DNA of 64,000 bases from Pseudonocardia sediminis (GTDB lineage Bacteria; Actinomycetota; Actinomycetes; Mycobacteriales; Pseudonocardiaceae). The translations under genes and the position numbers were made by a program. The DNA lies in NCBI RefSeq assembly GCF_004217185.1, contig NZ_SHKL01000001.1:4834001-4898000 (forward strand), read 5' to 3'. The notes under the pieces were generated by a model. That model made no database searches. It saw only the letters and a list, made by a program, of their open reading frames with translations, and was not told where the DNA came from. This document shows positions 40,682 to 48,395 of the stretch, one piece after another (the first letter of the stretch is position 1; each line of letters opens with the position of its first letter).

Positions 40682-41859
40682 CAGCGCTTGCCGCCCGGCA
40701 GGGCCAGGCGGTTGATCGTGCGCAGGACCTGCAGGTACTGCTTGCCGAGCGAGCCCGTCGTGTACTCCAGGCCGTACTCGCGGCAGAGCTCACGCACCTC
40801 GGGGGCGACCTCGGCGTAGCGGTTGCTGGGCAGGTCCGGGAACAGGTGGTGCTCGATCTGGAAGCTGAGCTGCCCGGTCATCAGGTGGAAGAACGTCCCA
40901 CCCTCCAGGTTCGCCGAGCCGAGCATCTGCCGGACGTACCACTGCCCGCGGGTCTCGCCCTCGAGCTGCTCCTCGGTGAACTGCACCGCGCCCGTCGGGA
41001 AGTGCCCGCAGAAGATCACCGCGTGCGACCAGACGTTGCGCACCAGGTTCGCGGTGAGGTTGCCGGCCAGGACCGGCAGGAAGAACGGGCCGGCCAGCGC
41101 CGGGAACACCACGTAGTCCTTGGTGAACTGCTTCGCGGCCTTGCGACCGATCGACTTCACCTGCTCCCACACCCGCGACAGCGGCTTCTGCCCCTGCACG
41201 ACCTTCTCCACCTCGAGGTCGTGCAGCGCGACGCCCCACTGGAAGAACAGCGAGAGCAGGAAGTTGTAGACCGGGTTGCCCAGGTAGTACGGGTTCCACT
41301 TCTGCTCCTCGGACAGGCGCAGGATCCCGTACCCGACGTCGCGGTCCTTGCCGACGACGTTGGTGTAGGTGTGGTGCATGTAGTTGTGCGAGTTCCTCCA
41401 CTCGGCCGACAAGCTCACGTTGTCCCACTCCCACGTGCTGGAGTGGATCTTCGGGTCACGCATCCAGTCCCACTGGCCGTGCATGACGTTGTGGCCGATC
41501 TCCATGTTCTCCATGATCTTGGCGATGGAGAGCATGGCGGTGCCGGCGATCCAGGCCGGCGGCAGCACACCGGCGAACAGCAGGGCACGCCCGCCGATCT
41601 CCAGGGCGCGCTGCGAGCTGATCACCTTGCGGATGTAGGCGGCGTCGGACTCGCCGCGCTCGGCGAGCACCCGGTCGCGGATCGCGTCCAGTCGCCGGCC
41701 CAGCTCCTCGATCTGCTCGGGCGTCAGCGACGTCGTCGCCTCGACGTCCTCGCGGCGGGAGGAGGGGACGAGCTGCAGCGACGGACGGACCGGGTGCCGG
41801 TCGACGTCGTCGGTCACGGTCGCGGTGTCGATGACGGGACGGTCGAGGGTCGCGGTCAT
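40681..41859 (-). CDS. Membrane acyl-CoA/acyl-lipid desaturase (DesA3-like)
   Basis: 392 aa. It is a di-iron integral membrane desaturase with the three His boxes HNVMH (123-127), HNYMHH (158-163) and QIEHH (about 340). It introduces a double bond in fatty acyl chains using electrons from the ferredoxin-type reductase encoded just upstream. The closest characterised relatives are mycobacterial stearoyl-CoA delta-9 desaturase DesA3 and its reductase partner, which have the same gene pairing. The ATG at 41859 follows GAGGAGGAA. It is expressed from the promoter region at 43012-43081. Confidence 0.93.
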   Translation of the reverse strand: MTATLDRPVIDTATVTDDVDRHPVRPSLQLVPSSRREDVEATTSLTPEQIEELGRRLDAIRDRVLAERGESDAAYIRKVISSQRALEIGGRALLFAGVLPPAWIAGTAMLSIAKIMENMEIGHNVMHGQWDWMRDPKIHSSTWEWDNVSLSAEWRNSHNYMHHTYTNVVGKDRDVGYGILRLSEEQKWNPYYLGNPVYNFLLSLFFQWGVALHDLEVEKVVQGQKPLSRVWEQVKSIGRKAAKQFTKDYVVFPALAGPFFLPVLAGNLTANLVRNVWSHAVIFCGHFPTGAVQFTEEQLEGETRGQWYVRQMLGSANLEGGTFFHLMTGQLSFQIEHHLFPDLPSNRYAEVAPEVRELCREYGLEYTTGSLGKQYLQVLRTINRLALPGGKR

Positions 41860-41929
41860 GGCGGTTCCTCCTCGTTCTCGAGCGGAGCTCGCGGAGCGAG
41901 CATCTGCGCTGTGCGTGAGTGGTGCGTGA

Positions 41930-42991
41930 TCAGGGGGTGTCGAGACGAGCGGTGCCGCTCGCCCCGGAGATGCAGGTCTGGACCAGGTCGCCGGGCTCGC
42001 CGTGCACGTCACCGGTGCGCAGGTCGCGGACCTGGCCGTCGCGCAGCGGGAGCACGCAGCCGAAGCAGATGCCCATCCGGCAGCCGCTGGGCATCAGCAC
42101 GCCCGCGGCCTCACCGGCCTCCAGCAGGCTGGTGCCGGGCTCGACGTCGACGGCCCGGTCGCCGTACTCGACGCGTCCACCGGACCCGCCGGTGCTGCGG
42201 GCCGGGGCGGTGAACCGCTCCACGCGCAGCCTGTCCGGCGTCGCGGCCCAGTGCGTCCCGGCCGCGTCGAGGAGCTCGGACGGCCCGCAGACGTAGGCGT
42301 CGCGGTCGCGCCAGTCGGGGACCAGCTCGTCGAGCTCGGCCAGGTCGAGACGGCCCTGCTCGCCGGTGTGCCGGGTGATCACCCGCAGCCCGCTGCGGCG
42401 CTCGGCCATCGCGGCCAGCTCGGCGGCGAAGATCGAGTCCTCGGCCGACGGCGCGCTGTGCACGACGACGACGTCCGGCACGGCGCCGGCCGCGTCCAGG
42501 GTGCGCAGCATGCCCATCACCGGGGTGATCCCGCTGCCCGCGGTGACCATCAGCAGCGGCGAGGGCGCGTCCGGGAGGACGAAGTCGCCCTGTGCCTGCT
42601 CGAGCTGCACGATCGTGCCGATCGGCAGGTCACGGACGAGCTTCTGCGAGACGATCCCGTCCGGCACGGCCTGCACGGTGATCGTCAGGTGGTCGGCGTC
42701 CTGCGGTCCGGACAGGGAGTACGAGCGCCAGTGCCGGACGCCGTCGACGTCGATCCCGACGCGGACGTACTGCCCGGCGCGGTGCCCGTCCCAGTCCCGT
42801 CCCGGTTCGATCGTCACCGAGACGGCACGGTCGGTCTCCCGGCGGCGGGCGACGACCCGGCCGCGCAGCTGGGTCGTCGACCACAGGGGGTCGATCAGGC
42901 CGAGGAAGTCCTCGGGCAGCAGCGGGGTGGTCATGGCGGTGGCGGCGGCCAGCAACCGGCGGCCCGGCCGCAGCGGAGCGACTCTGAACAT
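41930..42991 (-). CDS. Ferredoxin-NAD(P)H reductase with C-terminal 2Fe-2S domain (desaturase partner)
   Basis: 353 aa. The order is FAD-binding (RSYSLSG, about 110-116), NAD(P)-binding (VTAGSGITPVMGML; later AYVCGPSELLDAA) and a plant-type 2Fe-2S ferredoxin domain with CRMGICFGC and a distal Cys in VQTCISG. It passes electrons from NAD(P)H to the desaturase encoded 70 bases downstream; this pairing is that of mycobacterial Rv3230c-DesA3. The ATG at 42991 (MFRVAPLRPG) is preferred. TGTCACAT repeats upstream suggest control by the divergent MerR-type regulator. Confidence 0.92.
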   Translation of the reverse strand: MFRVAPLRPGRRLLAAATAMTTPLLPEDFLGLIDPLWSTTQLRGRVVARRRETDRAVSVTIEPGRDWDGHRAGQYVRVGIDVDGVRHWRSYSLSGPQDADHLTITVQAVPDGIVSQKLVRDLPIGTIVQLEQAQGDFVLPDAPSPLLMVTAGSGITPVMGMLRTLDAAGAVPDVVVVHSAPSAEDSIFAAELAAMAERRSGLRVITRHTGEQGRLDLAELDELVPDWRDRDAYVCGPSELLDAAGTHWAATPDRLRVERFTAPARSTGGSGGRVEYGDRAVDVEPGTSLLEAGEAAGVLMPSGCRMGICFGCVLPLRDGQVRDLRTGDVHGEPGDLVQTCISGASGTARLDTP

Positions 42992-43011
42992 GACATCGAG
43001 TCTGCACAGAT

Positions 43012-43081
43012 TGATGTCACATAGCAAGTCACGATCACCGGTATCGTGTGTCACATGGGTTCTTGCTAAGCTGTGTCACAT
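43012..43081. promoter_or_regulatory. Three TGTCACAT operator repeats in a divergent promoter
   Basis: TGATGTCACAT (43012-43022), TGTGTCACAT (43047-43056) and TGTGTCACAT (43072-43081) lie in the same orientation between the reductase and MerR-type genes. The outer two sit beside TTGCTA-containing -10 regions of opposite strands: minus TTGCTATGTGACAT and plus TTGCTAAGCTGTGTCACAT. They are probable binding sites of the MerR-type regulator, which would control both its own gene and the desaturase operon. Confidence 0.65.
43067..43072 (+). promoter_or_regulatory. -10 box of leaderless MerR-type gene
   Basis: TAAGCT, seven bases before the ATG at 43080; the third operator repeat overlaps the start site. 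Confidence 0.6.
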
Positions 43082-43892
43082 GTCGGAGGAGCTCGCGCAT
43101 GACGGATGGCGGACGATCGACGAGCTGGCCCGGGCCAGCGGCGTCACGGTGCGCAACATCCGCGCCTACCAGGCACGCGGCCTGCTCCCCCCGCCCCAGG
43201 TCCAGGCCCGCACCGGCTACTACGGTCCCGGCCACGAGGCCCGCCTGGAGCTGATCAAGGACCTGCAGGACGAGGGCGTCAAGCTCGACACGATCAAGAA
43301 GCTGCTCGACACCACGGGCGGGTCGACCGAGCAGGTCGTGCACTTCATCCGCACCGTGCGCGGTCTGTTCGGCTCCGAGGAGCGCCAGATCGTCAGCCTC
43401 GCCGAGCTGATCGAGCGCTTCCAGGCCACCGACACCGCGATCCTCAAACGCGGCCAGAAGATGGGCCTGCTGCGCGAGCTCGGTGACGACCAGTACGAGG
43501 AGGTCAGCCCGCGTCTGATGAACGCCGCGGCGGACCTGACCGGGCTCGGCATCCCGATCGAGCGGTCCCTCGACGTCGTCGAGCAGATGCGCAAGCACGC
43601 CGACGGGATCGCCAAGACCTACGTCGACCTGTTCCTCGGCGAGATCTGGCAGCCCTTCGACGCGTCCGGACGTCCCTCGGACCAGTGGCCCCGGGTCTAC
43701 GAGACGATCGAGGCGCTCCGCCGGATCTCCGGCGAGGCCATGCTCGCGGTGCTGGAGCTGGCCGTGTCCGAGCGACTGGACGTGACGTTCGGCCGCGACA
43801 TCGCCCGCAACGTCAAGACCCCCGGTGCCCCACCCCCCGGGGAGAAACCGGCGGCGGACGCGGATCCCGACGACACCTCGTCGGAGTCCTGA
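43080..43892 (+). CDS. MerR-family transcriptional regulator
   Basis: 270 aa. The N-terminal MerR winged helix reads WRTIDELARASGVTVRNIRAYQARGLLPPPQ, followed by a GYYGPGHEARLELIKDLQDEGVKLDTIKKLL wing and coiled-coil. The C-terminal 150 residues are helical, and no metal-binding Cys is present, so it likely senses an organic ligand, possibly an acyl chain given the divergent desaturase. The start at 43080 overlaps the third TGTCACAT repeat, suggesting autoregulation. It converges on the GDPD gene with ten bases between the stops. Confidence 0.92.
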   Translation: MSEELAHDGWRTIDELARASGVTVRNIRAYQARGLLPPPQVQARTGYYGPGHEARLELIKDLQDEGVKLDTIKKLLDTTGGSTEQVVHFIRTVRGLFGSEERQIVSLAELIERFQATDTAILKRGQKMGLLRELGDDQYEEVSPRLMNAAADLTGLGIPIERSLDVVEQMRKHADGIAKTYVDLFLGEIWQPFDASGRPSDQWPRVYETIEALRRISGEAMLAVLELAVSERLDVTFGRDIARNVKTPGAPPPGEKPAADADPDDTSSES

Positions 43893-43902
43893 CCCTCGCC
43901 CG

Positions 43903-44949
43903 TCACCCGGCGGGGTGCGGCGCCGGCAGCGGGCGTCCCTCGCGCGCCAGGAGCCACCGGAGGCGGTCCGGGTGGTTCGTGATCAGCCCGTCCGCCCCGG
44001 CGTCGATCATCGCCGCCATGGTGGGGACGTCGTCGACCGTCCACGGAATCACGAGCAGCCCCGCGGCGTGGGCGCGCCGGATCATCTCCGCCGTGGTGAA
44101 CGCGACGAAGCCGGGCTGGGTGACCCCGCCGGACTGCGGGGTGCCCTGCACCGGCGAGATGGCCGACGCACCGACCGCCCGGGCCACCCCGACCAGCGCG
44201 GTGGCCGGGTCGGACCCGTAGGAGTCGGCGTCGAGCCCGCCCAGCCACGGTGAGGCTCCCGGCCTCCCGAGCTGCAGGAAGCTCTCGTTCATCAGCGCCA
44301 CGGTCGGCAGCTCCGGCGCGACCTGACGCATCCGGATCAACGCACCGAGGTCGAAGCTCTGGACCGACGTCCGGCGCCCGACCCCGGCCCGTCGCACCTC
44401 GGACGCCACGACCCGCACGAACTGTTCGCGCGGCGCGGTCTCGTCCGGGCTCCCGGCCTCGACCTTCGTCTCGACGTTGAACCGGACGTCGTCGGCTCGG
44501 CGGGCCCTCGCGAGGTCGAACACCTCGTGCAGCTCGAGCATCCGGGCGCCCGGGGAGAGCCGCTGCGCGGGCATGTCCGGACGGCGGACCGAGCCGCAGT
44601 CCAGCGTCCGGGCCTGCGCCAGGGTCAGGTCCTTGACCAGCTTCCCGACGTAGGGGAACGCCGGGTCGCCCGCCGCGACGGGCGCGGTGTCGCGGCACAC
44701 CTGCGGGTTGGTGCGACGGTCGTGGGTGACCACCGCCCGTCCGTCGCGGGTGATCTGCACGTCCAGCTCCAGCGTGCGCACACCCACGTCGAGCGCCGTC
44801 CCGAAGGACAGCAGTGAGCTCTCCACCGACAGGCCCATCCCGCCGCGGTGGGCCTGCAGGTCGAACGGCCTGCCCGGTCCGGCCGCCGCGACGCCCGGGA
44901 GCAGCACGGAGGCGAGCAGGCAGACGACGAGGAACCAGGCGGTGCGCAC
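43903..44949 (-). CDS. Secreted glycerophosphodiester phosphodiesterase
   Basis: 348 aa. A Sec signal peptide of about 25 residues (AWFLVVCLLASVLLPGVAAAG) directs it outside the membrane. GDPD catalytic features are QAHRGGMGLSVESSLLSF (His and Arg near residue 35), ELDVQITRDGRAVVTHD with the metal-binding E.D and catalytic His, and the C-terminal PWTVDDVPTMAAMIDAGADGLITNHPD. It hydrolyses glycerophosphodiesters from phospholipid or teichoic-acid turnover. The GTG at 44949 lies eight bases after TAGCGT. Confidence 0.92.
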   Translation of the reverse strand: MRTAWFLVVCLLASVLLPGVAAAGPGRPFDLQAHRGGMGLSVESSLLSFGTALDVGVRTLELDVQITRDGRAVVTHDRRTNPQVCRDTAPVAAGDPAFPYVGKLVKDLTLAQARTLDCGSVRRPDMPAQRLSPGARMLELHEVFDLARARRADDVRFNVETKVEAGSPDETAPREQFVRVVASEVRRAGVGRRTSVQSFDLGALIRMRQVAPELPTVALMNESFLQLGRPGASPWLGGLDADSYGSDPATALVGVARAVGASAISPVQGTPQSGGVTQPGFVAFTTAEMIRRAHAAGLLVIPWTVDDVPTMAAMIDAGADGLITNHPDRLRWLLAREGRPLPAPHPAG

Positions 44950-44957
44950 GGCCACCG

Positions 44958-44963
44958 ACGCTA
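44958..44963 (-). promoter_or_regulatory. -10 box of leaderless GDPD gene
   Basis: TAGCGT on the minus strand, eight bases before the GTG at 44949. Confidence 0.5.
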
Positions 44964-45025
44964 GGCGCGCGGGGTGGCCGGCGGACGACGTCGGGCCCAC
45001 TCCGCGGTGAAGGCCCCGGTGCGTC

Positions 45026-45904
45026 TCAGCTCAGCAGACCGGCGCTGCGCAGGGCGGAGCGGACGTCCTCGTGGTGCCACTCGTCCAGCGGCACCAGCGG
45101 GAGCCGGATCCCGCCGGGCATCAGGCCCATCTCGGCCAGGGCCCACTTCACCGGGATCGGGTTCGGCTCGACGAACAGCGCACTGTGCAGCCCGGCCAGG
45201 TCGGCGTCGAGGGCGGAGGCGTCCTCCGAGTCCCCGGCGACGGCGGCCTTGCACATCCGCGCCATCGTCTCCGGGGCGACGTTCGCGGTCACCGAGATGT
45301 CGCCGTGGAACCCGGCGAGCATGCTGGCCCGGGCGGTGCCGTCGTCGCCGGAGTAGAGCGCGAAGTCGGGCAGCTCGAGCGCGACCAGCTCGCGGACCCG
45401 GTCCAGGTCACCCTTCGCCTCCTTGAGCCCGACGATGTTCGGGATCTCGGCGAGCCGGGCGACGGTGGAGGGCAGCATGTCGCAGGCCGTGCGGCCCGGG
45501 ACGTTGTAGAGGTACTGCGGGATGTCCACGGCCTCGGCGATCGTGCGGAAGTGCCGGTAGAGGCCCTCCTGCGGGGGCTTGTTGTAGTACGGCGTGACCA
45601 GCAGGGCGCCGTCCGCACCGGCCGCGCGGGCGGCCCGGGTCAGGTGGATCGCCTCGGAGGTGGAGTTCGCGCCGGTACCGGCGATCACCGGGACCCGCCC
45701 GGAGGCGACCTCGATGGTGCGGCGCATGACCTCGGTGTGCTCGAGCACCGACAGCGTCGACGACTCGCCGGTGGTGCCGACCGAGACGATCGCCGACGTC
45801 CCCGCGGCGACCTGCCGTTCGACCAGCTCACCGAGCGCCTTGTGGTCGACCTCGCCGTCCTCGCGCATGGGGGTGACGATCGCGACGATGCTTCCGGTGA
45901 TCAT
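45026..45904 (-). CDS. dapA: 4-hydroxy-tetrahydrodipicolinate synthase
   Basis: 292 aa, the same length as E. coli DapA. It condenses pyruvate with aspartate semialdehyde in the lysine and diaminopimelate pathway. The substrate loop VGTTGESSTLS, the catalytic Tyr in YNVPGRT, the Schiff-base Lys in VGLKEAKGD and the GTGANSTSEAI segment are intact. The ATG at 45904 (MITGSIVAIVTPM) is chosen over the longer frame. No other lysine gene is nearby, and many actinobacteria have several dapA-like genes, so a second synthase or an aldolase paralogue cannot be excluded. Confidence 0.92.
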   Translation of the reverse strand: MITGSIVAIVTPMREDGEVDHKALGELVERQVAAGTSAIVSVGTTGESSTLSVLEHTEVMRRTIEVASGRVPVIAGTGANSTSEAIHLTRAARAAGADGALLVTPYYNKPPQEGLYRHFRTIAEAVDIPQYLYNVPGRTACDMLPSTVARLAEIPNIVGLKEAKGDLDRVRELVALELPDFALYSGDDGTARASMLAGFHGDISVTANVAPETMARMCKAAVAGDSEDASALDADLAGLHSALFVEPNPIPVKWALAEMGLMPGGIRLPLVPLDEWHHEDVRSALRSAGLLS

Positions 45905-46001
45905 GGTGATGTTCCGTCCTTCCGCTGGTGCGGCGACCGTAGCAAGCCGCACCACCGGGATTCGACGGCTCGTGCGGCCCTCACCCGCCCGTCCGAGCGC
46001 C

Positions 46002-46778
46002 TCAGCCCAGCGCGACCAGGCCCGGCTGCACCGAACGCGTGATCCGGCGCACGGCCGTCACCAGGACGGTGAGCAGCGCGATGACGGCGACGAGCGTCAC
46101 CGCGACCGGGCGGTCGTTCGTCGCGATCCCGGCCAGCGCCCAGGCCACGGCACCGGCGAACCCGGCGATGCCGGTGGCCGAGCTGACGACCGAGAGCACG
46201 ACGACGATCAGCGCCGCGAGCACGACGACGGCCGCGACCTGCGCCAGCACCCCGTCACCGGGGATGCCCGCCCACACGCCGGTGGCCAGGGTGCCCAGCA
46301 CGACCGCGACCGACACCCAGCCGGTGTAGATCGACACCGGCAGCCGGAACACGATCCGCTCCAGGCGGTTCTGCGCGGGCTCGCGGGACAGGCGCCCGAA
46401 CACCACGCCCAGCACCACCGTCAGCGCGATCAGCAGGATCTGGGCCGCCAGTGGGTTGTCGTTGCCGAACGCGACGATCCACAGCGGGTTCGCCACCGCG
46501 GAGACGGCGAGCCACCAGCCGCAGCGCCGGTGGATCTCGCGCCCGCGCTGCGACGGCAACAGCGCGAAGATCGCGTAGGCCAGGAAGCCCAGGTAGATCA
46601 GTCCCCAGATGGAGAACGCCCATCCGGCCGCCAGGAGCGGTGTGTCGTACTGCCGCGCGACCGTCCCGATGTCCTGGCCCCCGAAGGCGGAGACCACGAT
46701 CTGCAGGACGGCGAGAACCGCCACCACCACGCTGCGGACGAGATCGCGCGAGGTGGGGCGCGGGGTGAGCACCGTCAT
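46002..46778 (-). CDS. TspO/MBR-like membrane protein
   Basis: 258 aa with about eight hydrophobic helices, longer than classic five-helix TspO. AAGWAFSIWGLIYLGFLAYAI and LPVSIYTGWVSVAVVLG are close to the tryptophan-rich conserved segments of the TspO/MBR superfamily (long subgroup). Classic TspO binds porphyrins; the ligand of the long subgroup is not known. It is transcribed upstream of dapA's neighbourhood but ends before it (46002), in the opposite order, so it is probably a single-gene unit. Confidence 0.72.
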   Translation of the reverse strand: MTVLTPRPTSRDLVRSVVVAVLAVLQIVVSAFGGQDIGTVARQYDTPLLAAGWAFSIWGLIYLGFLAYAIFALLPSQRGREIHRRCGWWLAVSAVANPLWIVAFGNDNPLAAQILLIALTVVLGVVFGRLSREPAQNRLERIVFRLPVSIYTGWVSVAVVLGTLATGVWAGIPGDGVLAQVAAVVVLAALIVVVLSVVSSATGIAGFAGAVAWALAGIATNDRPVAVTLVAVIALLTVLVTAVRRITRSVQPGLVALG

Positions 46779-46859
46779 GGAGAAATGGTGACCCCCCGCG
46801 GCCCGATCGGCCATCCGGCGGACGGGGTGAATCCGATCTTGGCCGCTCAGAGACGTGCG

Positions 46860-47411
46860 TCAGGACAGGCGGCGCCGGAACAGATGCACGGACCGGGCGT
46901 CGTCGGCGGACAGGCGCACGCCGTCGGTGAGCACGCCGTACTCCTCCCAGCCGCGCGCGGCGTAGAACGCCGGCAACGACGTCCCGCCGCGGCAGCCCAG
47001 CGTCAGCTGCGCCAGGCCCAGTGCCGTGCCCTCGGCGACGGCCGCGTCCAGCAGGACGGTCCCCCAGCCGCGCCCCCGCAGGTCGGGACGGACCATCAGC
47101 CGTCCGACCTCGGCCCGGTGCGCCATGATCCCGCTGCCGGGCGTGAGGAACACCGTCCCCGCGAGGCCCGCGTCGTCGGTGAGCGCCAGCATCCGGGCGC
47201 GTCCGGCCCGGACGTCGGCGACCGTCGTCGCGGCCAGGGCCCGGATCCCGTCCTCCGGGTCGCCGGCCACGAAGTCGACGGCGCCGCCGGCCGCGGTGAC
47301 CGCGACCCAGAGCGACCCCAGGTCGTGTGCGATGTCCGGGGCCGGGTCCGGCACCGGGTGCGGCCCGGTCACCGACGACGTGCCGGCGGCCGGGTCCGGG
47401 ACGGAGTTCAC
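46860..47411 (-). CDS. GNAT-family N-acetyltransferase
   Basis: 183 aa. The acetyl-CoA-binding loop VRPDLRGRGWGTVLLDAAV (RGRGWG) is clear. Upstream strands include ARMLALTDDAGLAGTVFLTP and the C-terminal FYAARGWEEYG is typical. A Pro/Asp-rich N-terminal tail of about 30 residues is likely flexible. It lies 17 bases after ndk and is probably co-transcribed. The substrate is unknown. Confidence 0.9.
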   Translation of the reverse strand: MNSVPDPAAGTSSVTGPHPVPDPAPDIAHDLGSLWVAVTAAGGAVDFVAGDPEDGIRALAATTVADVRAGRARMLALTDDAGLAGTVFLTPGSGIMAHRAEVGRLMVRPDLRGRGWGTVLLDAAVAEGTALGLAQLTLGCRGGTSLPAFYAARGWEEYGVLTDGVRLSADDARSVHLFRRRLS

Positions 47412-47428
47412 GGTGCTGCCGACAGAGC

Positions 47429-47839
47429 TCAGAGAGCCGGGAACCAGAGCTTGATCTCCCGGGCGGCCGACTCCGGGGAGTCCGAGCCGTGCACCAGGTT
47501 GGAGCCGGTCTCGAGGGCGAGGTCGCCGCGGATGCTGCCCGGCGTCGCCTTCTCCACCGGGTCGGTGCCCCCGGCCACCTGACGCCAGGCCGCGATCGCG
47601 CGCGGGCCCTCGACGACGGCGGCCAACACCGGTCCGGAGGTGATGAACTCGAGCAGGGACTCGAAGAACGGCTTGCCGTCGTGCTCGGCGTAGTGCTGGG
47701 CGGCCAGCTCACGGTCGACGACGCGCAGGTCGAGGGCGACGAGGCCCAGGCCCTTGCGCTCGATCCGGGAGATCACCTCTCCGACGAGCTTGCGCTCGAC
47801 ACCGTCGGGCTTGACCAGGACGAGAGTGCGTTCAGTCAC
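47429..47839 (-). CDS. ndk: Nucleoside diphosphate kinase
   Basis: 136 aa, full length. It transfers the terminal phosphate from ATP to nucleoside diphosphates through a phospho-His. ERTLVLVKPDGV, the nucleotide-contacting Arg/Thr region (LEGPRAIAAWRQVAGGTDP) and the catalytic His in NLVHGSDSPESA are intact. The start is a GTG at 47839, seven bases after TACCCT, indicating a leaderless transcript, although the valS-folC-DUF4233 genes lie upstream on the same strand. Confidence 0.98.
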   Translation of the reverse strand: MTERTLVLVKPDGVERKLVGEVISRIERKGLGLVALDLRVVDRELAAQHYAEHDGKPFFESLLEFITSGPVLAAVVEGPRAIAAWRQVAGGTDPVEKATPGSIRGDLALETGSNLVHGSDSPESAAREIKLWFPAL

Positions 47840-47846
47840 GCGGAGC

Positions 47847-47852
47847 AGGGTA
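47847..47852 (-). promoter_or_regulatory. -10 box of leaderless ndk
   Basis: TACCCT on the minus strand, seven bases before the GTG start. Confidence 0.55.
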
Positions 47853-47893
47853 GCGACGGGTCGTCGTCGCTCTCCGCACCGGGCCCGTCCCCG

Positions 47894-48331
47894 TCAGGAC
47901 TGCTGCGACGGCAGGAGCCCGCGCTCCATCTTGCGACGGACGTCCCAGCGCATCCAGAGCAGGATGCCCCAGACGATCGCGAACACCACGCCCATGATGC
48001 CCAGGCCCGTGACCAGCCAGAACCCCGCGACGATCGTGATCACCTGGAGCGCGAGGGCGACGTTGAGCCCGTAGGACTTCCGCTGCAGCCCGCTGGCCAG
48101 GATCATCGCCAGCGCGATCAGCAGCATCGTGGTGACCCCGACCGCGGTGGCGCCCTCGCCGAACTTCGGCAGCACCAGCAGGGCCAGCAGCACCACGATC
48201 GACTCGAGGATCAGGGTGGCCGCGAAAATGCCGCGGATGCCCTTCATCGGGTCGGTCGCCGGGGGCCGCACGCCACCGGCGCCGTCGTCCGGGCCGGCCG
48301 GGTCGTGCTCGTCGTTCGCGGACTCGCTCAC
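47894..48331 (-). CDS. DUF4233 membrane protein
   Basis: 145 aa. An acidic, Gly/Pro-rich N-terminal tail of about 30 residues is followed by four transmembrane helices and a charged C-terminus. The GIRGIFAATLILESIVVLLALLV segment is typical of the actinobacterial DUF4233 family, whose genes nearly always follow folC, as here. Its function is unknown. The GTG at 48331 follows GAGGAG at five bases; the longer frame overlapping folC is not supported. Confidence 0.9.
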   Translation of the reverse strand: MSESANDEHDPAGPDDGAGGVRPPATDPMKGIRGIFAATLILESIVVLLALLVLPKFGEGATAVGVTTMLLIALAMILASGLQRKSYGLNVALALQVITIVAGFWLVTGLGIMGVVFAIVWGILLWMRWDVRRKMERGLLPSQQS

Positions 48332-48395
48332 GAGTCCTCCTCGCTGGTGGTCGTGTGCGCGGCTGCGCTCCCCCATGGTGCGCCCGCGGGCGCGA

